DNA from: JACKII01 sp963974445
Lineage (GTDB): Bacteria; Pseudomonadota; Alphaproteobacteria; Bin95
Assembly (NCBI GenBank): GCA_963974445.1
Contig: CAXBDI010000170.1
Location: forward strand, 1-5,296
DNA length: 5,296 nt
Reading direction: 5' to 3'
Below are positions 1-5,296 of the stretch, in pieces. Position numbers and translations under genes: made by a program. Within the stretch, counting starts at the first letter, position 1; each line of letters begins with the position of its first letter. A model generated the notes under the pieces. It was given only the letters and a program-made list of their open reading frames with translations. It ran no database searches and was not told the DNA's origin.

Positions 1-867
1 CCCGCCTCGACTCCGCAGCCCGCAGCACGGCCCGATACCGCCGCCAAATCCGTCGGGCTCGCCCGTACCGCCGACGAGAAGACGGCGGCTCCGCCGGAGA
101 CAGCGGCGATAGCGCCGCCCGACCCAGCCGCCAACGCTCCGCTAGCGCCCCCCAAACCCAGCGACCCGGCTCGCGATGCGACAGCCGCCTTTGCGCCGCG
201 CCCCGCCACTATACCGCTGGCCCAACAAGCCGTGACGGCGCCGGCGACAGAGGCCAAGCCGGCCAGCGTCGAGTCCAGGGAGGCGCGAACGGCGCCCAAC
301 CAGCCGGCGCCACGGGACCGGGCCGCCCAACCCTATGCGCTCGCCGAACCGACAACGGCGCCGGCTCCCCCCGCCCCGGCCTCGGCCGACGCTCCGGCAG
401 CCGATGATAAACCTGCAACCAGTGACGGCGGTTCCAAGAAGACCAACGCTCTCTCGGCATTCGGCAAGCTTGGGAACTACAATCAGGATGGCTCGCGAAC
501 GGGTCAGGCCGGCGGCTCGTCGCAAGGTGTCACCGGCGGCAGTCTGGACGGCAGCCCGGGGGCAAAAGGCTCGTTCGAAGCCCGCGGCTCCGCCCTGGCG
601 CAAGCGTGTCTGGACCGCGCCGGCGTGTTTTTGCCCACCGATAATTTCGCCGGCACGTTCCGGATGCGCGCCGACCGGCCGACCAGCACGATGACGATTA
701 TCGGCACGCCGGCGCTCAGTAGCGGCAGCGTCGCCAACGCCACGGTTCGCCGAATCGAATTGGCGCTCAACCGCTGCCGCGACTTTTCGGAATTTGTCTA
801 CTCGGAACCCAGCGTGCGCAAATTCAATTTGCAAATTACGGCGTCCAGCCTCACCTCAAGGCGATAG
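1..867 (+). CDS. TolA-like Pro/Ala-rich envelope protein, 5' end missing
   Basis: The frame is open from the first base, giving 288 residues with no N-terminus, so the GTG at 232 and later ATGs are internal codons. Residues 1 to about 137 are rich in Ala and Pro with scattered charged residues. A Gly/Ser-rich stretch follows (about 157-197), then a compact domain of about 90 residues (195-288). That domain reads as helix (around Cys203), two strands (FRMRADR, TMTIIGTP), helix (RRIELALNRC, Cys259) and a final strand (FNLQITAS). This order resembles the C-terminal fold of TolA/TonB, including the two cysteines. The gene lies 11 bases before tolB, where TolA normally sits, so it probably spans the periplasm from an inner-membrane anchor encoded left of the window. 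The family assignment is inference: the usual TolA ending and the Lys/Ala-rich helical stalk are absent. A TonB-like or unrelated Pro-rich periplasmic protein remains possible. Confidence 0.55.
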   Translation, partial: PASTPQPAARPDTAAKSVGLARTADEKTAAPPETAAIAPPDPAANAPLAPPKPSDPARDATAAFAPRPATIPLAQQAVTAPATEAKPASVESREARTAPNQPAPRDRAAQPYALAEPTTAPAPPAPASADAPAADDKPATSDGGSKKTNALSAFGKLGNYNQDGSRTGQAGGSSQGVTGGSLDGSPGAKGSFEARGSALAQACLDRAGVFLPTDNFAGTFRMRADRPTSTMTIIGTPALSSGSVANATVRRIELALNRCRDFSEFVYSEPSVRKFNLQITASSLTSRR

Positions 868-872
868 GAGAG
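866..872 (+). promoter_or_regulatory. Ribosome binding site of tolB overlapping the upstream stop codon
   Basis: AGGAGAG lies 6 bases before the ATG at 879 and shares its first two bases with the TAG stop (865-867) of the TolA-like gene. It matches the anti-Shine-Dalgarno well and fixes the tolB start. The overlap suggests the two genes share a transcript and that tolB translation is coupled to that of the gene before it. Confidence 0.75.
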
Positions 873-878
873 ACGATC

Positions 879-2183
879 ATGCGTTATCTAACGAGCGGGA
901 CCGCACCGGTTCGCCTGGCCCTGTGCGCCGCACTCGTTTGGCTGGGGCTCGGCGGCGCCGCGGTTGCGCAGGTGACCTTTAATGTCGAAGGCCGCGGCCA
1001 GGGCAGCGTGCGCATCAATCTGAACCTCGACGACAGCAATGGCGGCAATCGCGGCGAACTGATCTCGCTCGCCCGCTTCGTTCAACGCGACCTGCATTCC
1101 AGCGGCTTCTTCTCGATTGCCGTGTTGCCGCCGGGGACGCGGTCCACCCAGAGCAACTGGCAATCGACTGAGGTCGCGGCCTATACCACGCGCCTCTCCA
1201 GCACTACCTCCGGCCCCTCCGGCCGGATCGTCAGCGTCGAGTTGAACGACGCCGGCACGCCGAAGACACTGCTGCGGCGGCAGTTTCAGGTGTCGGAGAA
1301 CGACGCCCCACTGATCGGCCATACGATCAGCGACATCCTCTATCAATACTTCGTTGGCCGTGAGGGCTATTTCGCAACGAAAATCGCCTATGTCCGCCAA
1401 GTGCGCAACGGCAACCGCCGGCAATTTGAGATTGTCTCGTCCTATGTCGACGGCAGCGATTTGCAGGTTCTCACTACCAGTAGTGCCGAATTGGCGTCGC
1501 CGCGCCTGTCGGCCGATGGCAACACCTTGGTCTATGTCAGGATCAGCAACGAGCGTCCGCAACTGTTCTTCTCCGACTTCAACAGCGGACGCAACGGTGC
1601 GGTGTTCCGTGATCGCGAGTTGCGGTTCGGGCCGGACATCGGGCCGGACGGCACGATTTTCTACACCAAGGTCATCAACGGCAATGCGGACATCTACCGC
1701 GCCCGCATCGGCTCTGGCGCTGAAACACGGCTGACCTTCGCTCCATCGATCGAGACCGCCTCCAGCGTCAGCCCGGACGGCAGCCGCATGGCCTACATCA
1801 CCGACGGAACCGGCGCGCTACGGATCGTCGTGCAAGACTTGGCGGGCGGCTCGTCCCGCACCATTGGCGCCAGCGGCTACTACGGCTCGCCGTCGTGGTC
1901 ACCGGACGGCACTATGTTGGCCTTCACCAAGCAGGGCGGCGGCACCTTCAGCATCGGCGTCGTATCGTTGGATACGCTGGAGGAGCGCCTGCTCTCCACC
2001 AGCTATTTCGAGGAGCATCCGGTATGGGCCAAAAATGGCCGGGTGCTATTGTTCGAGCGGAGCGGCCGCTCCGGCGAGAGCGGCGGCGGCAGCAGCCTCT
2101 GGCAGGTTGACCTGGATAGCGCCGGCCTCTACCGCCTGCCGCTGGAAACCCCGGCCTCAGACCCAGTGTGGTTCGCGAAATAG
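879..2183 (+). CDS. tolB: TolB, periplasmic beta-propeller protein of the Tol-Pal system
   Basis: The protein has 434 residues, normal for TolB. Residues 1-30 form a signal peptide ending AAVA before Gln31, so the mature protein is periplasmic. An N-terminal domain (about 31-160) leads into the conserved junction IGHTISDILYQYF..REGYF..KIAYV. A propeller of PD40/WD40-like blades follows, with repeated cores around 206-220, 250-262, 294-306, 336-349 and 379-393 (for example YGSPSWSPDGTMLAFTKQGG). The ending, LYRLP..TPASDPVW, is typical of alphaproteobacterial TolB. In known systems TolB binds Pal and TolA and links the outer membrane to the TolQRA motor during constriction. The propeller is clearly TolB. 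The N-terminal domain is divergent: after the signal peptide it reads VTFNVEGRGQGSVRINLNL rather than the usual run ending in IAIPDF-like residues, and the usual 'GAD-LV-G-V' region is hard to find. It could therefore be a paralogue. A Gly/Ser insert occurs at 395-406. Confidence 0.88.
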   Translation: MRYLTSGTAPVRLALCAALVWLGLGGAAVAQVTFNVEGRGQGSVRINLNLDDSNGGNRGELISLARFVQRDLHSSGFFSIAVLPPGTRSTQSNWQSTEVAAYTTRLSSTTSGPSGRIVSVELNDAGTPKTLLRRQFQVSENDAPLIGHTISDILYQYFVGREGYFATKIAYVRQVRNGNRRQFEIVSSYVDGSDLQVLTTSSAELASPRLSADGNTLVYVRISNERPQLFFSDFNSGRNGAVFRDRELRFGPDIGPDGTIFYTKVINGNADIYRARIGSGAETRLTFAPSIETASSVSPDGSRMAYITDGTGALRIVVQDLAGGSSRTIGASGYYGSPSWSPDGTMLAFTKQGGGTFSIGVVSLDTLEERLLSTSYFEEHPVWAKNGRVLLFERSGRSGESGGGSSLWQVDLDSAGLYRLPLETPASDPVWFAK

Positions 2184-2219
2184 GCGGGCGGCCAAACTTA
2201 TCGACAAAGGCGCGAGTTC

Positions 2220-3038
2220 ATGCGGATCGTCACTCTCCTGCCGAGCGCGACCGATATCGTTGCAGCGCTCGGCGCCGGCGGCGACCTGGTCGGCGTCAGC
2301 CATAGCTGCGGCGAGGCATGGGCGCATCTGCCCGCCCTCACCAGCACGATCATCGACACCGACGCGCCGGCAGCGGAGATAGATGCCCAGGTCAAGACGG
2401 CAGCGGCGCCGCTCTATCACTTGGATATCGATCTGTTGGAGCGGCTGGCGCCGGACGTGATCGTCAGCCAGTCGCTGTGCGATGTCTGCGCCGTTGCCTC
2501 CGGCGATGTCGAGGCGGCGGTGGCCGGCATTGCCTCCAGACCGGCGGTGGTGAACCTGGCACCCTTCCGACTAGCCGATATTCCGCAAGGGTTCCGCGAC
2601 GTCGGCGATGCCATCGGACGCCAGCGCGAGGCCGAAGCGCTGACCGAGCGCTGGCACGATACCGTTGCGCGCTTTCAGGCTATCGGCGAGCGTCGGGCGG
2701 GGCGCCCGAAAGTGGCCTTTCTCGACTGGCTCGATCCGCCGTTCGCGGCCGGCCATTGGATACCCGATATGCTACAGGTCCTTGGCTGCGACAGCGCTCT
2801 CGCCGCCTCCGGCGAGCCATCGCACGAGGTCAGTTGGGACGCGGTCAAGGCAGCAAATGCGGATATCGTGCTGGCGGCGTGCTGCGGACAGACAGCGGCG
2901 CGGGCAGAGGTCACTGCCGTGCCGCCACACGTCTCCGTCACCTTGCTGAATGGCTATGAGCATTTCAGCCGGCCCAGCCCGGCGTTGCTGGAGAGTCTCG
3001 CCATCCTGGACGACGCCCTGGCGGCGCGGGGCTTTTAG
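2220..3038 (+). CDS. Cobalamin-binding-type (BtuF-like) substrate-binding protein without signal peptide
   Basis: The protein has 272 residues and begins directly with the family's first strand, MRIVTLLPSATDIVAALG, so it has no signal peptide and is probably cytoplasmic as written. AAAGG at 2206-2210 is a modest ribosome binding site 9 bases before the ATG. Family motifs in order are SHSC (27-30), SQSLCDVCAV (83-92), FLDWLDPPFAAGHWIPDM (167-184), CCG (221-223) and FSRPSPALLESL (249-260). These are hallmarks of the COG0614/BtuF-like group usually annotated as cobalamin-binding proteins, built from two alpha/beta lobes with a cleft. Cys30, Cys87, Cys90 and Cys222 fall at positions I recall as conserved in this group. 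No BtuC or BtuD partner is in the window, so true transport is unproven and the ligand is inferred from family only. It starts 36 bases after tolB on the same strand, with no promoter that I can see between them, so it may be co-transcribed with tolB. Confidence 0.82.
   Translation: MRIVTLLPSATDIVAALGAGGDLVGVSHSCGEAWAHLPALTSTIIDTDAPAAEIDAQVKTAAAPLYHLDIDLLERLAPDVIVSQSLCDVCAVASGDVEAAVAGIASRPAVVNLAPFRLADIPQGFRDVGDAIGRQREAEALTERWHDTVARFQAIGERRAGRPKVAFLDWLDPPFAAGHWIPDMLQVLGCDSALAASGEPSHEVSWDAVKAANADIVLAACCGQTAARAEVTAVPPHVSVTLLNGYEHFSRPSPALLESLAILDDALAARGF
3015..3036 (+). terminator. Possible intrinsic terminator inside the 3' end of the BtuF-like gene
   Basis: GCCCTG (3015-3020) pairs with CGGGGC (3027-3032) through six pairs, one of them a T-G wobble, around a six-base GCGGCG loop. 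TTTT (3033-3036) follows immediately. The T-run is short and its last base is the first base of the TAG stop, so the element lies within coding sequence. It would end the + strand operon just before the convergent hydrolase gene. GC-rich coding DNA forms such hairpins by chance, so the call is tentative. Confidence 0.35.
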
Positions 3039-3080
3039 ACCCGCACGCCGTCTATGCCTGCGGCTTTGGGTGTCTGGAAC

Positions 3081-3746
3081 TCAGCCCACGTGCTTGGCGA
3101 AGAAGTCCAGCGTGCGCTTGCGGGCTTCCGCCGCGCATTCGGCATTGTAGTCGGCGCGATGGTCGCAGTTGAAGCCGTGCCCAGCCGGGTAGACGAATAC
3201 CTGAGCGTCCGGATGCGCCTTGCGGATCGCCTCGACATCGCTCATCGGGATGCCGTGGTCCTGTTCGCCGAAGTGCATCATCACCGGGTTCTTCGGCTTC
3301 TCGTCCTTGAACATGGCGATCTGTCCGCCGTAGTAGCAGACACTCGCGGCCACGCCGATGCGGGTGGCGACCAGCCACGAGCACGAGCCGCCATAGCAAT
3401 AGCCGACGGAACCCACCTTGCCGAATGGCTTCAGCGCATCGGCGGTGGCTTGCATGTCCAAAACCGAATCGTCCCACTTCACCGCGGCGCGCACATCGCG
3501 ACCTTTGGCGATATCGTCCGGCGTATAGCCCACGTCGAAATTGCGTTCCGCCCGGTCGAACAGCGCCGGCGCCATCACCGCATAGCCCTCTGCCGCAAAA
3601 CCGTCGGCGACTTCGCGCATATGGCTGTTCACACCGAAAATCTCTTGAATAACCAGGATCGCGCCTTTCGGTGCGCCGGACGGCATCGCCTTGTAGACGT
3701 CGAATTTGTGGCCGTCGGAGGCGGTAAGTTGAATGGTTTCGCCCAT
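3081..3746 (-). CDS. Dienelactone hydrolase family protein (alpha/beta hydrolase)
   Basis: The protein has 221 residues, close to the usual DLH family length. The nucleophile is Cys117 in the elbow G-Y-C-Y-G-G (115-120), the acid is Asp163 (GEQDHGIP) and the base is His190 (AGHGFNC). Glu35 in QEIFGVN matches the glutamate that holds the cysteine in characterised DLH enzymes. VCYYGG (136-141) is another family motif. There is no signal peptide, so it should be cytoplasmic. The family hydrolyses cyclic esters such as dienelactone in chlorocatechol breakdown, but most members have unknown substrates. No aromatic-degradation gene is nearby, so the substrate is not assigned. The start at 3746 is chosen because family homology begins there and a good ribosome binding site precedes it. 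The frame stays open upstream to an ATG at 3899, but that extension is basic, lacks homology signs and overlaps the carboxypeptidase gene. Confidence 0.88.
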   Translation of the reverse strand: MGETIQLTASDGHKFDVYKAMPSGAPKGAILVIQEIFGVNSHMREVADGFAAEGYAVMAPALFDRAERNFDVGYTPDDIAKGRDVRAAVKWDDSVLDMQATADALKPFGKVGSVGYCYGGSCSWLVATRIGVAASVCYYGGQIAMFKDEKPKNPVMMHFGEQDHGIPMSDVEAIRKAHPDAQVFVYPAGHGFNCDHRADYNAECAAEARKRTLDFFAKHVG

Positions 3747-3754
3747 GGAAGTCG

Positions 3755-3762
3755 TCCCTCTC
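3755..3762 (-). promoter_or_regulatory. Ribosome binding site deciding the hydrolase start
   Basis: On the - strand GAGAGGGA lies 8 bases upstream of the ATG at 3744-3746. It supports the short 221-residue protein over the 272-residue form starting at 3899. Confidence 0.65.
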
Positions 3763-3847
3763 GAATGCGGATTTGCGGGCAGTTCTGCCGGCATGCGGTT
3801 CGGGACGCAGTCTAACGGCGATGTGCCGGCGTGCAAGCGCGGACGCG

Positions 3848-5293
3848 CTAGGGTTTGGCGGCGACGATCAGGCAGTCGGTGCGGCGATCCTTCAACCACC
3901 GGCAGGTGCGCGCTGCGGCGTCGCGTGTGCCAAACCCGACCAGCCGGGCACGGAAATAGGTGCCGCGCTTCGCGTGATTGAACTTGGCCACTTGCGGATC
4001 CGGCTCGCCCAGCCGGTTGGGCAAACGCCTGATCACCGAGGCCAAATGCCGTTCGGCCTCGCCAAAACTGCGGTAGGCGCCGATCTGCACGCCATAGCGC
4101 CCGACTTTAGGGCCAGCGTTCACGCGCTTGACCGCCGTCGACCGCTCAAGCGCCCGCACAGCCGCGAGGGTGGCTTGCTTAGGCTGCGGCGGCACCTCGA
4201 ATGTAACGGCGGAGACCGAAGCGGGGGACGGGGCAGGCAGTGGGCGACCGGTCGTCGAACCGCCACGCGGCCGCGGCAACGGCGGCCGGTCGCCTGACGC
4301 GAGCACCGAGGGGACCGGCGGCGCGGGCGGCTGATATGCCACCAACAATGCCGGCGGCGTCGAATGCGGCCTTGGACGCGGTAACGGCGGCGGCGAAATC
4401 AATCGCACCGGCAGTTTGCGGGTGATGTACTTGCGGCGCGGATCGGCTAACCGGTCAAAGGCTTGATCCAGCACGCTAGCCATAATGCGCGAGCGCTGGG
4501 CGCTGGAGTTCGCGCCCAGCACGACGGCGACAATCCGCTTGTCCCGGCGGCCGACGGAGGCGGCCAGGTTGAACCCAGATTTGAAGATATAGCCGGTCTT
4601 CAGGCCGTCCATGCCGGAATAGCTCTTCAACATCCGGTTGTGGGTGCCGAACACCCGCCGCCCATACCGGAAGACCTTACGCCCGAAATACTCGTAGTAC
4701 TGCGGGAAATCCCGCCGCATCGCCACTGCGAGGATGGCCATGTCTCGCGCCGTCGTCACCTGGCTGGGATGATGCAGGCCAGAGGCGTTGCGGAACGTGG
4801 TTTTGCTCATGCCCAGCCGGCGCGCCGTGGCGGTCATCCGCCGGGCGAACTTCGTTTCGGAGCCTGCCAGATGCTCCCCAACTGCGACCGCGATATCATT
4901 GGCGGACTTTACCGCCAACGCCGGGATCGCGTCGGACACGCTGATGGTACGCCCCATGCCGATGCCAAGCTTCGAGGGGGGCTGCCGGGAAGCGCGGCGC
5001 GACAATTTGATGCGGGTGCGCATGGTGACCTTGCCGCGCTCCAACGCATCGAACAACTGGTACAGCGTCATGATTTTCGTCAGCGAGGCAGGGTTCCAAA
5101 GGGTTTGGCTGCCGCGCGCGACCAGAACCTCGCCGGTATAGGCGTCCACGGCAATTCTGGCGTTACCTTTTGGAATTGCCAATGCATCGGCGCTAACCAG
5201 CAGTAATCCCACTAAAATGGCGACCAGCGGCAGCGCATCCGAAAAATCGGACCACCGCTGCAACCGCTGCGTGTTCGGATCGTTCACATGCAT
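3848..5293 (-). CDS. D-alanyl-D-alanine carboxypeptidase (S11 family) with C-terminal SPOR domain
   Basis: The protein is 481 residues from the ATG at 5293. A hydrophobic segment (21-38) ending ADALA before Ile40 looks like a signal peptide, placing the enzyme in the periplasm. The penicillin-binding catalytic domain (about 42-285) has all three motifs: Ser70-Leu-Thr-Lys73 (SxxK), Ser130-Ala-Asn132 (SxN) and Lys232-Thr-Gly234 (KTG). A Pro-rich, basic linker follows (about 300-372), then a SPOR domain (about 397-479) starting GRYGVQIGAYRSFGEAERHL and including YFRARLVGF and the pair Cys464/Cys474. S11 enzymes remove the terminal D-Ala of peptidoglycan stem peptides. SPOR domains bind denuded glycan at the septum, so a division-site role is likely. 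The PBP5-type C-terminal domain and membrane anchor are absent. Only three bases lie upstream in the window and they keep the frame open, so the true start could lie further out, or be the GTG at 5287. Its ribosome binding site is not visible. Confidence 0.9.
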   Translation of the reverse strand: MHVNDPNTQRLQRWSDFSDALPLVAILVGLLLVSADALAIPKGNARIAVDAYTGEVLVARGSQTLWNPASLTKIMTLYQLFDALERGKVTMRTRIKLSRRASRQPPSKLGIGMGRTISVSDAIPALAVKSANDIAVAVGEHLAGSETKFARRMTATARRLGMSKTTFRNASGLHHPSQVTTARDMAILAVAMRRDFPQYYEYFGRKVFRYGRRVFGTHNRMLKSYSGMDGLKTGYIFKSGFNLAASVGRRDKRIVAVVLGANSSAQRSRIMASVLDQAFDRLADPRRKYITRKLPVRLISPPPLPRPRPHSTPPALLVAYQPPAPPVPSVLASGDRPPLPRPRGGSTTGRPLPAPSPASVSAVTFEVPPQPKQATLAAVRALERSTAVKRVNAGPKVGRYGVQIGAYRSFGEAERHLASVIRRLPNRLGEPDPQVAKFNHAKRGTYFRARLVGFGTRDAAARTCRWLKDRRTDCLIVAAKP

Positions 5294-5296
5294 ACC

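Noticed and set aside
235..365. Repeated 11-mer ACGGCGCCGGC at 235 and 355
   Set aside because: Both copies are in frame and encode Thr-Ala-Pro-Ala within the low-complexity stalk, so codon bias and composition explain the repeat.
142..834. Open frame of 230 codons on the - strand opposite the TolA-like gene
   Set aside because: Its Arg/Gly-rich translation is what the complement of Pro/Ala codons produces, and no stop codons are expected at this GC content.
888..1562. Open frame of 224 codons on the - strand inside tolB
   Set aside because: It is a shadow of tolB with a low-complexity translation and no motif.
1864..2382. Open + strand frame running from tolB into the BtuF-like gene
   Set aside because: Its translation is an Arg/Ala/Ser-rich shadow crossing two well-supported genes in a different frame.
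3041..3063. CCGCA/TGCGG inverted repeat in the convergent intergenic gap
   Set aside because: Five pairs around a 13-base loop with no T-run is expected by chance in this composition.
3054..3815. Long + strand open frame (253 codons) opposite the hydrolase gene
   Set aside because: It is antisense to a gene with a full catalytic triad, and its translation is Arg/His/Ala-rich with no family motif. High GC keeps such opposite frames open.
3747..3847. Possible promoter for the hydrolase in the 101-base gap (TTGCAC on the - strand)
   Set aside because: A -35-like TTGCAC is present, but at 17 bases the -10 position reads AGACTG, a poor match, so no promoter is called.
3836..3849. Short AGCGC/GCGCT hairpin just after the carboxypeptidase stop
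   Set aside because: The stem is only five pairs and no T-run follows on the - strand, so it is not a credible intrinsic terminator.
3747..3899. Upstream extension of the hydrolase to an ATG at 3899
   Set aside because: The extension has no family resemblance, overlaps the carboxypeptidase end by 52 bases, and the internal ATG at 3746 has a much better ribosome binding site.
4463..5206. Long + strand open frame (247 codons) opposite the carboxypeptidase gene
   Set aside because: It lies antisense to the catalytic domain carrying SxxK, SxN and KTG, and its translation has no recognisable domain or convincing ribosome binding site.

Overview
The window is high-GC DNA, roughly two thirds G+C by eye, and densely coding. 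It holds five genes: three on the + strand (1-3038) converging on two on the - strand (3081-5293). Only the leftmost gene is clearly cut by the window edge. The gene types suggest an alphaproteobacterium, most likely Rhodospirillales-like: a TolA-like/TolB pair and a D,D-carboxypeptidase carrying a C-terminal SPOR domain. This placement is inferred from family resemblance and composition, because no rRNA or other marker gene is present.

The left half starts inside a Pro/Ala-rich protein with a small C-terminal domain, in the position TolA occupies before tolB. TolB follows after 11 bases, with its ribosome binding site overlapping the stop codon of the upstream gene. Where pal would normally follow, there is instead, after 36 bases, a signal-peptide-less cobalamin-binding-type (BtuF-like) protein. 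Its 3' end contains a plausible intrinsic terminator. The TolA-like protein and the N-terminal domain of TolB are both divergent, and pal is not next to them. This may be a rearranged Tol operon or a second, paralogous Tol set.

The right half, read on the - strand, carries a periplasmic D-alanyl-D-alanine carboxypeptidase (S11 family) with a long Pro-rich linker and a SPOR domain. After 101 bases comes a dienelactone-hydrolase-family enzyme with its catalytic residues intact.

The TolA-like protein, TolB and the SPOR carboxypeptidase could all act in the cell envelope at the division site, since Tol proteins and SPOR domains both concentrate at the septum. The BtuF-like protein and the hydrolase look like independent metabolic genes. 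I see no mobile element, RNA gene, CRISPR array or phage signature. The best candidates for novelty are the divergent Tol pair without pal and its linkage to the orphan BtuF-like gene.
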